DNA of 6,651 nucleotides from CAZKCK01 sp964552325 (GCA_964552325.1 CAZKHA010000189.1:1-6651); one strand, 5' to 3'; positions 1-5,930 are shown, numbered from the stretch's first letter. Translations and numbers: made by a program. The notes: generated from the letters alone by a model not told the origin.

Positions 1-87
1 AAAAGTTGCCGATTGCGGGCGATTTCCTGTCAAGGTACACGAAATGTAAAAGCGGACTTCCAACTTTTGCATACCTTTGAATACCTT
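1..87. repeat. Short repeats downstream of the DedA gene
   Basis: This is non-coding sequence just beyond the 3' end of the DedA gene. AAAAGTTG (1-8) and its perfect reverse complement CAACTTTT (61-68) form an 8-bp inverted repeat with a 52-base spacer. ATACCTT occurs twice as a direct repeat at 71-77 and 81-87. No T-tract terminator hairpin is evident for the minus-strand gene. The repeats could be the edge of a mobile or repeated intergenic element, or chance in AT-rich DNA. The window edge prevents a decision. Confidence 0.3.
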
Positions 88-94
88 ATGGCAT

Positions 95-784
95 TTACAC
101 TTTGTTGCCGGGTTTATTTTTATATTTATTCCGAATAAATTCAACCAACATTGGTAATAATGACAAACCAATAATTCCAAATACAACAGTTTCAAAATTG
201 TTTTTTACAAAGTCAAGATTTCCGAAAAAGTAACCAAGAAATACTAACCCAAAAACCCATACAAATCCTCCAATTACATTATAGCGAACAAATTTTCCAT
301 ATGCCATATCCCCAATTCCTGCCACAAAAGGAGCAAAGGTTCTAACAATAGGCACGAAGCGAGCGATGATTATTGTTTTTGGACCGTGAATTTCATAGAA
401 ATCATGTGTCTTATCTATGTATTTTGGATTTATGATTGACTTATCTTTAATTTTTATTTTGAGTAATTTAATCCCAAATTTTTTACCTAAAAAGTAATTC
501 GTAGCATCTCCAAGAATTGCGGCTATAGTTAACAGAACAAGGATAATGCCGAGATTTAGTTCTGCTGTTTGACCAAGATTATTCTGAACTCCTGCGCAAA
601 ATGTGCCAGCTACGAATAATAGGGAATCTCCTGGTAAAAAGGGCATAAGTACAATTCCTGTTTCAATAAAAATTATTAAAAATAAAATGGCATAAATCCA
701 AATACCGTATTCCAAAATCAATTTAAATAAATGATTATCGAAGTGTAGCATTAAGTCTAATAAGTAATTTATAAGCTCCATCAT
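95..784 (-). CDS. DedA family / VTT-domain inner-membrane protein
   Basis: This is a 229-residue polytopic membrane protein of the DedA (SNARE-associated/VTT) family. The family signatures are all present: a hydrophobic segment leading into E41-T-G and the PGDS loop (51-54), GDATNYFLGKKFG-like sequence (92-104), the hallmark R142-F-V-P-x-x-R148 followed by TFAPFVAG (149-156), and GGFVW (172-176). The acidic (E41, D53) and arginine (R142, R148) positions known to matter in E. coli YqjA/YghB appear retained, so it is probably functional. Some members recycle undecaprenyl phosphate or support proton-motive-force homeostasis; the substrate here cannot be told. Length is normal. The start ATG is doubled (784 and 781); the first is used. 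The gene stands alone, with long non-coding DNA on its 5' side, and hand counts on two lines give about 25-33% GC, below the rest of the window, which suggests separate ancestry. Confidence 0.93.
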   Translation of the reverse strand: MMELINYLLDLMLHFDNHLFKLILEYGIWIYAILFLIIFIETGIVLMPFLPGDSLLFVAGTFCAGVQNNLGQTAELNLGIILVLLTIAAILGDATNYFLGKKFGIKLLKIKIKDKSIINPKYIDKTHDFYEIHGPKTIIIARFVPIVRTFAPFVAGIGDMAYGKFVRYNVIGGFVWVFGLVFLGYFFGNLDFVKNNFETVVFGIIGLSLLPMLVEFIRNKYKNKPGNKV

Positions 785-894
785 AGTCTGTATTTATTAA
801 GTTTCTGGCAACGTATCTGTAAACGCAATCTTGCATATATTTATTGCCAACGGTGCGGTTGCTGCCATATAAGCAATGCATTGATTTACGCTTG

Positions 895-926
895 CAAATA
901 TATACCAAGCGCGCATGGTTGTCAAG
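895..926 (-). promoter_or_regulatory. Candidate promoter for the DedA gene
   Basis: Read on the minus strand, CTTG (926-923) is followed after 20 bases by TATATTTG (902-895). This matches the Bacteroidota -7 consensus TAnnTTTG exactly and the -33 TTTG element at three of four bases, with spacing one base longer than usual. Transcription would start near 888 and leave a leader of about 100 bases before the ATG at 784. Such short motifs occur by chance in AT-rich DNA, so this is tentative. Confidence 0.35.
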
Positions 927-1220
927 CAAATACAAATTTTTAATCGTTTAATGTGCTATTGGTTTTGGCAGAAATGCGGCTGAGGCAATGACAAATTCCT
1001 TAACACAACGACATGTGAATCAGAGGGATAAAAATTTTGGTAGCGGGTTTGTTTGTTGGGTGGGAATGGAATGTAGTGCGTTTCGTTCTAATTGGCTTGG
1101 CATTTATACAGCTTGTTACTGAATTTGCAAAGCAAAGGCAGTTAGAAACAGTTGATCCCGAATCGCTTTCCTATCTGGTCATTGACCTGAATTGCTTCGC
1201 GGTTGCGACAAACCTACGGC

Positions 1221-1258
1221 TTGGCTTGTACATTCAAAAATTCGCAAACGCAAGCCAA
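1221..1258. repeat. 8-bp inverted repeat after the operon end
   Basis: TTGGCTTG (1221-1228) and CAAGCCAA (1251-1258) are perfect reverse complements separated by 22 bases. The element begins 6 bases past the end of the SDR gene on the minus strand and could fold in the 3' end of the operon transcript. No T-run follows on either strand, so a classical intrinsic terminator is not supported. It may be an mRNA-stabilising hairpin or part of a dispersed palindromic repeat. Confidence 0.45.
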
Positions 1259-1263
1259 TTGCT

Positions 1264-2121
1264 TTAATTACCGTTAAGGGCAGGCGTTTTTGCAAGGGGT
1301 GTGGCAAAATCTATCAGATAGGTAAAGCTTAAATCCCAAGCTTTCAAGGCAAGCATTTTGTCCTGAGCCATGGGTGAAAGGTTAGGATCTTCTTTGTTTA
1401 AATAGATATATTTTCCCGAAACGCCCTCCATGTCCGGGCTTAATGCTGCATACAAAGCGCTTTGTGCTCCGTGTTTGGCATCAGGCACACCATTCCAATC
1501 CCGAGCCCCCATTTTTTGGAACAAGTCGGTTTTCACATATCCTGGATGAACCGTATTTACACTAATATCAAGGTGTTCCACCCTGTTTTTCAATTCAAGG
1601 CTAAAGAGGATATTTAGCAATTTTGACTGTGAATAGGAGGCTATGCCATCATATCGGCTTTTTCTAAATTCAAGATCTTCAAGGTTCAAAATATTTCTGC
1701 GATGCGCCCCTGACGAGGTGTTTATGATTCTTGAACGCTTTGATTTTTGCAGCAATGGAATGAGTTCGAGGCTTAAGAGCATGGGGCTTAAATGGTTGAC
1801 CTGCAGATTGGTCTCAATGCCATTTACGGTTTCCGCAAATTCAACTTCCCAGGTACCGGCATTGTTAATTAACACATCAAGCGTGTTGTATTTTTCAGTG
1901 ATATCCGAAGCAAACCGCTTTACACTTTCAAAGTCAGCAAAATCTACTTGAATAAAGTCTAACAGATTGTTTCCGGCAAGTTTAATCAATTCATCGCGGG
2001 TTTTTTCAGCTTTTTGCATATTTCGGGCGCCCGAAACAAGCCTATGACCGAGCTTTAACAATTGGAGTGCTACCTCTTTACCAATGCCAGAGGTAGCACC
2101 TGTTAATACAATCGTTTTCAT
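1264..2121 (-). CDS. Short-chain dehydrogenase/reductase (classical SDR, retinol dehydrogenase/WWOX-like)
   Basis: This is a 285-residue NAD(P)-dependent oxidoreductase with a complete classical SDR set: the Rossmann glycine motif TGATSGIG (7-14), NNAG (86-89), Asn109 in QVNH, Ser in TSS (135-137) and the catalytic Tyr163-x-x-x-Lys167. HPGYVKTDL (192-200) follows. Arg33, just after the second strand, suggests NADP(H) preference. The pattern TSSGAH, the long segment before YSQSK and the overall length resemble the retinol dehydrogenase/WWOX-like subgroup, which reduces aldehydes and ketones; the actual substrate is unknown. The frame is open upstream to an ATG at 2190, but that would read 69 bases into the preceding gene with a non-Rossmann N-terminus. 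The ATG at 2121 begins MKTIVLTGATSGIG and forms an ATGA overlap with the upstream stop, so it is chosen. It is the last gene of the operon. Confidence 0.93.
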   Translation of the reverse strand: MKTIVLTGATSGIGKEVALQLLKLGHRLVSGARNMQKAEKTRDELIKLAGNNLLDFIQVDFADFESVKRFASDITEKYNTLDVLINNAGTWEVEFAETVNGIETNLQVNHLSPMLLSLELIPLLQKSKRSRIINTSSGAHRRNILNLEDLEFRKSRYDGIASYSQSKLLNILFSLELKNRVEHLDISVNTVHPGYVKTDLFQKMGARDWNGVPDAKHGAQSALYAALSPDMEGVSGKYIYLNKEDPNLSPMAQDKMLALKAWDLSFTYLIDFATPLAKTPALNGN

Positions 2122-2753
2122 GCAAGTTTTTCGAGATACGCCCAAACGAAATGAGGGTGATGCCCACCAACCCGGGCCATCTTCACCCATAACAAGGTCA
2201 TGTGTTCAAGATGCAATGCTTGGTTTAACAAGCCCGTGTCAATTACCTGATAACCCATCTCTTCAATAAGCTCACTTGCCTGTTTTTTTGCTCCGGCATC
2301 GTTTCCTGCAATCAGCATGGCTGGTTTTACGTTGTATTCAGGAAAGCCACAGTCGATAAAATTTTCGAAACCGTAGATGCTAAATGCTTTGACCACCTTG
2401 GCATCGGTTGCCAAATCCTGCACAAACTCCGACCCTGACTTTACATTATTCAGCCCGTGTGTGAGGCCCGGCCCCACTGGATTTGTGCAATCTACCAGCG
2501 TTTTACCATCAAAGCGCAAGTCTTTCAGTACGCTTTCGTTCGCTTGGAAAGGAGTTGCTAAAAATACAATTTCAGCATTGTTGATAGCTTCTTGGGGCGA
2601 AGTTATCTTGAATACCGGGTTGCTTTGTCGAACTTTTTGAATGCTCTTCGACATTCCATCGTTTGACCCCACCCAAATCTTGTGTCCTGATTTGCTCAAA
2701 TTATTGGCAATAGCATAGCCAACGTTGCCAATACCTATAAATGCTATTTTCAT
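2118..2753 (-). CDS. FNO-like NADPH-binding oxidoreductase (F420-dependent NADP reductase family fold)
   Basis: This 211-residue protein has an N-terminal Rossmann fold of the family named for coenzyme F420-dependent NADP oxidoreductase, also seen in the STEAP reductase domain. The dinucleotide motif GIGNVG lies at 7-12, with GSND (29-32) at the end of the second strand, where the family commonly has GSR. LATPF (65-69) and DCTNPVGPG (88-96) follow. The C-terminus carries HLEHMTLLWVKMAR (181-194) and a His-rich GGHHPHFVW (196-204). Bacteroidota are not known as F420 makers, so the partner is more likely flavin or a small carbonyl compound; this is inference. It starts 2 bp after the GDSL-like gene, and its TGA overlaps the SDR start as ATGA. 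Two adjacent nicotinamide-dependent enzymes suggest a joint redox role. Confidence 0.85.
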   Translation of the reverse strand: MKIAFIGIGNVGYAIANNLSKSGHKIWVGSNDGMSKSIQKVRQSNPVFKITSPQEAINNAEIVFLATPFQANESVLKDLRFDGKTLVDCTNPVGPGLTHGLNNVKSGSEFVQDLATDAKVVKAFSIYGFENFIDCGFPEYNVKPAMLIAGNDAGAKKQASELIEEMGYQVIDTGLLNQALHLEHMTLLWVKMARVGGHHPHFVWAYLEKLA

Positions 2754-2755
2754 CG

Positions 2756-3724
2756 CTATTCGTTTTTTGAATGAATAAATTTTATTGCTTCGTCTGCAAT
2801 GATTTTATGTACCTTGGCACTTGCCGAAACCGCCCACCAGTTCATAAATTCATCAGGGTTTAAGCCTTTTTCTTTGTTTGGAATGTCCACATTGCTTTTC
2901 TCCAAAGGATTCATAAAATTGATAATCTCCAGGGGGAGGTATGCATCCATGTATTTAATTCCATAAGCTGCTGGGTTCATTCCTATTTTTGCAAAAACGC
3001 CGGCTCCATCAAACATATAAAACTTGACGTTGGTGTTTTGATACGATTTTTCGATGTTGCCGAGTCCAGTGTTTAGCTGCTGGCATAAGTCAGAAGCCTT
3101 TGTTTGTTTGTCAGTTCCAAAATAGCCAGGGCTGTATCCCATATCTGGCATCGTTCCTACAAAAATATGTTTTGCCCCTGCATTTACCAAGAGTTCGATG
3201 GCTTGTTTGTAATTATTCGCGGGTGGATATTTTTCCAAATCGGGCTGTCCATATTCCAAATAATTGCCAATATCGTGTCCACCGGCCCATAGCACAAACA
3301 AGGTTTTTTCGTCTATTTTGGGGTTATCGTTTAAATAAGCTTGCACCTGGGCCAACATCCCCAAAAGCAGTGTATTTTCTTCCAAATGCAAGGCTTTCCT
3401 GAGCGGCTCGTTGATGTTGTATAAACCCGTGCTTGCCCCACCCATCGCATAATTATTTTCTAGGCCAAGTGTCAAACCTAACGAATCGGCAACATGTTCA
3501 ACCCATACCTTACCGTTAGTCCACCGGCTTTCAAAAAAACCTTGAGAAGCAGGAGGATACTGATAATTGCTTAACTTTCCCCATTTACCCATATCGTTTA
3601 AGCCATCGCCAAAGACAACGATTGTTTCAAATTTTTTTGCCTTCATATTGGTTGAATTATTTGCCTGATTTGCACACACCGTTGTTGAAAAGGCGGCAAA
3701 TAGCATGTGAATTAGCATGTTCAT
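2756..3724 (-). CDS. Exported GDSL/SGNH-fold protein with lost catalytic residues (pseudo-esterase)
   Basis: This 322-residue protein clearly belongs to the GDSL lipase/esterase family. It has VVFGDGLNDMG (36-46, normally FGDSLSDxG), SRWTNGKVWVEHVA (66-79, normally GRFSNGxVWxEYLA), NYAMGGAST (91-99) and WAGGHD (146-151, normally WxGxND). The SGNH residues are largely gone: the nucleophile Ser is Gly41, the Asn is His150, and the C-terminal DxxHPT motif before H306-KIIADEA is replaced, with W297 and S300 at the expected Asp and His positions; only the block II Gly remains. The fold is intact, so this looks like a non-hydrolytic binding protein, not a decayed gene. A signal peptide is likely (hydrophobic 3-16, cleavage after Val-Cys-Ala18), giving a periplasmic or surface location. 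The start is set by an ATGA overlap with the channel gene upstream; M3 and M7 are alternatives. Confidence 0.88.
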   Translation of the reverse strand: MNMLIHMLFAAFSTTVCANQANNSTNMKAKKFETIVVFGDGLNDMGKWGKLSNYQYPPASQGFFESRWTNGKVWVEHVADSLGLTLGLENNYAMGGASTGLYNINEPLRKALHLEENTLLLGMLAQVQAYLNDNPKIDEKTLFVLWAGGHDIGNYLEYGQPDLEKYPPANNYKQAIELLVNAGAKHIFVGTMPDMGYSPGYFGTDKQTKASDLCQQLNTGLGNIEKSYQNTNVKFYMFDGAGVFAKIGMNPAAYGIKYMDAYLPLEIINFMNPLEKSNVDIPNKEKGLNPDEFMNWWAVSASAKVHKIIADEAIKFIHSKNE

Positions 3725-4338
3725 AGTTCTTTATCCGTGTTTTTGTTTTCTGAAAAGATAAAATAAATGGGTATGGCTAAATACACCGCGAATGCCATAT
3801 ATGGGTGGATAAAACCAAGCAAAATGCCTATCAAATACATCACTGGACCAAAAAGTAAAGATAACTGTGTTCCTTTTTTAAATTGCGTTACATCCACATG
3901 GTCGCCCAAAACATTTTTAGTACGAATGGCATAAAGACGCATCAACGTGAAACCGAGCGCCATAAGCGCCATTACCAACCCATATAGAACCACCGATGTT
4001 AGATTGTTGGGATAATCGCCCAAAACCGCAGTAGGGAACGGAATAAATGTGCACCACAACAATAAAAAGGCGTTCCACCAAAAAACTCCATTATCCAATT
4101 CTTTAATTTGTTTAAATATTTTATGATGATTTACCCAAATAACCGCGATGGTGAAAAAGCTGATAATCCAACCAATGAATTTTGGAAACAGTTCCAAAAG
4201 TGCAGTAAGCAGTTCAGCATCTGAATGATAGTCGTGTATATGTGGCACTTTTATTTCGAGTACAAGCAGTGTAATAATGATGGCGAAAATGCCATCGGAA
4301 AATGTTTCGACCCTGCTTTTGCTAAATACATTTTTCAT
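3721..4338 (-). CDS. TMEM175/DUF1211 family potassium channel
   Basis: This is a 205-residue inner-membrane protein with six predicted helices (about 15-30, 52-69, 84-103, 112-134, 158-177 and 180-196). It begins with the TMEM175 signature R9-x-x-x-FSDG (13-16) followed by FAIIITLLVLEI on the first helix. IWVNHHK (67-73) ends the second helix and FIPFPTAVLG (98-107) the third, both typical of the family. Bacterial TMEM175 proteins assemble as tetramers and pass K+ through a pore lined by hydrophobic residues of helix 1, without a TVGYG filter. Length is normal for the bacterial single-repeat form. It starts 12 bp after the beta-barrel gene and its TGA overlaps the next start as ATGA. Its presence in this operon suggests control of membrane potential or cytosolic pH during the stress that the operon answers (inference). 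Confidence 0.92.
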   Translation of the reverse strand: MKNVFSKSRVETFSDGIFAIIITLLVLEIKVPHIHDYHSDAELLTALLELFPKFIGWIISFFTIAVIWVNHHKIFKQIKELDNGVFWWNAFLLLWCTFIPFPTAVLGDYPNNLTSVVLYGLVMALMALGFTLMRLYAIRTKNVLGDHVDVTQFKKGTQLSLLFGPVMYLIGILLGFIHPYMAFAVYLAIPIYFIFSENKNTDKEL

Positions 4339-4350
4339 GTTGCTAAAGTA

Positions 4351-5004
4351 TTAAAATTCGTATCTTAAGAATAGTCCGGTATTTGATGAAAGCTTGATAG
4401 TGTTTTTTCCTGTTTCAGCCAAGTCAGTTCCAATCCCAAATTGCAAATATTGCATTTTCAGGCCTATGCGGAACCGTTGCGTGAAACTGTAATCTTTGGC
4501 TACTGTTGGAAATGCGTTTAATGTTTCCATTTGCGTAAAAAGCTTTAATCTTGTGTTAATCTCAGGCGTGAAGCGAAGAAGGAGGTAATAATCAATAAAC
4601 GAGTTATTGGCAATCTCAGTAACGAGCCATGTAAAGATCGTAAAATTTTCTTTGAAAAAGACATACTGAGCACCGATTTTCGGATAGACTCCTGAGTTAA
4701 AGACTTGGGCAACAAACACAGGCGCAAAGCCTTTCAATTTCGGGTGATTATATGATATTGCTTCGGTTAAGCCAAACTGCGGCAGCTTGCTGCTTGAGGT
4801 CATCTGATAATCAACGCTTGCCCTGTTGCGGTTAAAAAACAAAACCCGTGAAGGTTCTTCGCGCTGGTTCTTGAAAAACCGAAAGAACATCATATCGATG
4901 GTGGCTTTCTCATTACCAGCAAAAACCTCAACTGGGATTTGTGCAACGACAGTACCCCCGTAAAGGGATACTGTCAGAAACAATAGCTTCAGATAATTAC
5001 GCAT
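4351..5004 (-). CDS. Secreted protein, probable outer-membrane beta-barrel, unknown function
   Basis: I do not recognise a named family for this 217-residue protein. It has a clear signal peptide: basic MRNYLK, then a hydrophobic stretch, with likely cleavage after VVA21. The mature part is rich in alternating aromatic/hydrophobic and polar residues, with strand-like segments near 92-103, 107-118, 121-131, 136-146, 150-160, 172-183 and 184-194. It ends in LFLRYEF with a terminal Phe, which is the usual signature of outer-membrane barrel proteins. The size fits a barrel of roughly 8-10 strands. There is no lipobox and no Cys after the signal. Its ATG overlaps the stop of the DJ-1 gene as TAATG, so the two are probably translationally coupled and may act together at the cell envelope. 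A periplasmic beta-rich protein is the alternative. Confidence 0.75.
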   Translation of the reverse strand: MRNYLKLLFLTVSLYGGTVVAQIPVEVFAGNEKATIDMMFFRFFKNQREEPSRVLFFNRNRASVDYQMTSSSKLPQFGLTEAISYNHPKLKGFAPVFVAQVFNSGVYPKIGAQYVFFKENFTIFTWLVTEIANNSFIDYYLLLRFTPEINTRLKLFTQMETLNAFPTVAKDYSFTQRFRIGLKMQYLQFGIGTDLAETGKNTIKLSSNTGLFLRYEF

Positions 5005-5846
5005 TAGTTTGAAAGCAATTCAACCACCATTTTAGCTGCAGCCTCCCCCGAGTTTTGCTGTTGTCCGGTTATCAAATTGCCGTCGGCAATGGCGTATGAG
5101 GCAAAAGCTTGGGAAACCTTGAACGTGGTTCCTTTTATCTTTCTTGCTTCATCTTCAATACGGTAGGGTTGAATTTTCATACCCACTGCCTTGTCGGCAA
5201 AGTCTTCTTCAGCGTTGGCAAAGCCTGTCCAGGTCTTGCCCTTTACCAAAAGCTCGGCGTTTGATTTTTTTGCTTCTAGCAGTAAGGTGGTTGAATGACA
5301 AACGGCTGCGGAGGGCTTGCCAGCTTCATAAAAGTTGACAAAGAGCTTTTCGAGGGTTTTGTTGCCCCTGAAGGTGTACATGGGTGCTTGCCCGCCTACC
5401 AAGAAAATGGCCACATAATCACTTGGGTTTACATCGCTCATTTTCTTTGTGTTCAACAGCATTTGGTTAAACCAGGGCAATTGCATGTAGCCGAGGCTTA
5501 TAACGTCGTGTGCGGCATATGCGCTGGCATCCATGGGATTCGAATAAGAGTCCATCTCAATTTTGCCGCCTTCTGTCGAAGCCAATTCAACCTCATATCC
5601 GGCTTCTTGAAACACGCGTAAAGGGTGCGTAAGCTCGGCAGCCCAAAATCCAATGGGCCATCCGGTTTGTTTTGACACCGATGGGCTGCTGGCAATCATC
5701 AGGATCTTACCTTTGGTTGGAGAACCGTGAAAATGAACATGTTGTTGCCTTTCGGTCACTTTATATGGATTGGTTTCTGTTTGGGCCAAAGCGGCAGTGG
5801 CTGTCAGTGCGACCACCATTATTGATAATAGCTGTGTTTTCATCAT
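5004..5846 (-). CDS. Exported DJ-1/PfpI family protein (Hsp31-like glutamine-amidotransferase fold)
   Basis: This is a 280-residue protein of the DJ-1/PfpI superfamily. It carries a signal peptide (residues 1-21, cleavage after ALA) and a His-rich stretch HVHFHG (36-41). The core then begins at KILMIASSP (47-55). E71 in GFWAAELTHP, and the nucleophile elbow AAVC183-H184-ST, match the Glu and Cys-His positions of Hsp31-type members. NAEEDF (211-216) could supply the acidic partner, and NLITGQQQNSGEAA (257-270) is the typical C-terminal block. The usual GGHG loop reads GGQA (151-154). Relatives act as glyoxalases, chaperones or stress proteins; the activity here is not fixed by sequence. Export to the periplasm is unusual for the better-known members. 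It is the first gene of the operon, starting with tandem ATGs (5846, 5843) behind an AT-rich leader without Shine-Dalgarno sequence. Confidence 0.9.
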   Translation of the reverse strand: MMKTQLLSIMVVALTATAALAQTETNPYKVTERQQHVHFHGSPTKGKILMIASSPSVSKQTGWPIGFWAAELTHPLRVFQEAGYEVELASTEGGKIEMDSYSNPMDASAYAAHDVISLGYMQLPWFNQMLLNTKKMSDVNPSDYVAIFLVGGQAPMYTFRGNKTLEKLFVNFYEAGKPSAAVCHSTTLLLEAKKSNAELLVKGKTWTGFANAEEDFADKAVGMKIQPYRIEDEARKIKGTTFKVSQAFASYAIADGNLITGQQQNSGEAAAKMVVELLSN

Positions 5847-5863
5847 TTAAATTTTAAAATTGG

Positions 5864-5894
5864 TTTGCAAAACTACATTCAAGCAGTATCTTTG
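5864..5894 (+). promoter_or_regulatory. Bacteroidota-type promoter for the HxlR gene
   Basis: TTTG (5864-5867), 19 bases, then TATCTTTG (5887-5894) matches the Bacteroidota -33/-7 consensus TTTG-N19-TAnnTTTG at every fixed base and the spacing. Transcription should begin near 5901 and give a leader of about 60 bases before the ATG at 5964. The -7 box overlaps the left arm of an inverted repeat at 5885-5891, consistent with autoregulation by HxlR. Confidence 0.65.
5868..5875 (-). promoter_or_regulatory. Candidate -7 element of the six-gene operon promoter
   Basis: The minus strand reads TAGTTTTG here, matching TAnnTTTG. It lies 22 bases upstream of the operon's first ATG (5846), so transcription would start near 5861 with a very short leader. 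At the expected -33 position the sequence is TGAA (5898-5895), not TTTG. A weak -33 would fit a promoter that needs activation, or a different true promoter. The element lies inside the spacer of the divergent HxlR promoter, so the two polymerases could not bind at once. A 12-bp perfect palindrome, AATTTTAAAATT, covers 5850-5861. Confidence 0.45.
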
Positions 5895-5930
5895 TTCATA
5901 TATTTACCCAAAAGGTAGATACTAACGTAT
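5885..5930. promoter_or_regulatory. Nested inverted repeats, candidate HxlR operator
   Basis: Three dyads crowd the divergent region. AGTATCT (5885-5891) pairs with AGATACT (5917-5923) across 25 bases. Inside lies TACC-caaaa-GGTA (5905-5917). Overlapping the right arm is ATAC-taac-GTAT (5919-5930). HxlR/YodB proteins are dimeric winged-helix factors that bind dyads of the TACT/AGTA type with short spacers, so these are plausible sites. They cover the HxlR -7 box and transcription start, and lie upstream of the operon's putative promoter. This geometry would allow autorepression together with control of the operon. Confidence 0.5.

Larger units (their letters stand above)
785..1263. other. Gene-poor intergenic region, 479 bases
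   Basis: I see no convincing gene in this stretch between the DedA 5' end and the 3' end of the reductase operon. A 76-codon frame from TTG at 1037 to 1266 exists but has no recognisable domain and runs through repeat-like DNA. The octamer TTGGCTTG occurs at 1092-1099 and 1221-1228, with its complement at 1251-1258. A looser direct similarity links 821-840 with 886-905 (both have an ACGC...TTGCA core followed by alternating A/T). The region may hold the DedA promoter and a long leader. It could also be decayed DNA or a repeated intergenic element of the type scattered in Bacteroidota genomes. Confidence 0.5.

Noticed and set aside
735..935. 66-codon minus-strand frame overlapping the DedA start
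   Set aside because: It runs through the DedA 5' region in another frame, its product is unlike any family I know, and it would cover the likely DedA leader.
1037..1267. 76-codon plus-strand frame from TTG
   Set aside because: It has a rare start codon, no domain, and crosses the inverted repeat at 1221-1258; its hydrophobic look comes from TTG/GTT-rich repeat-like DNA.
2122..2190. N-terminal extension of the SDR gene to the ATG at 2190
   Set aside because: It adds 23 residues unlike an SDR N-terminus and overlaps the reductase gene by about 70 bases; the ATG at 2121 gives the canonical start and an ATGA coupling.
3597..3605. GDGL in the GDSL gene as a sequencing error
   Set aside because: One base would restore Ser, but the Asn and His blocks are also changed, so the loss of the active site does not depend on that base.
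3661..3724. Lipoprotein signal on the GDSL-fold protein (Cys17)
   Set aside because: The residues before Cys are Thr-Thr-Val, which do not fit a lipobox with a small residue at -1; Val-Cys-Ala fits ordinary signal peptidase I better.
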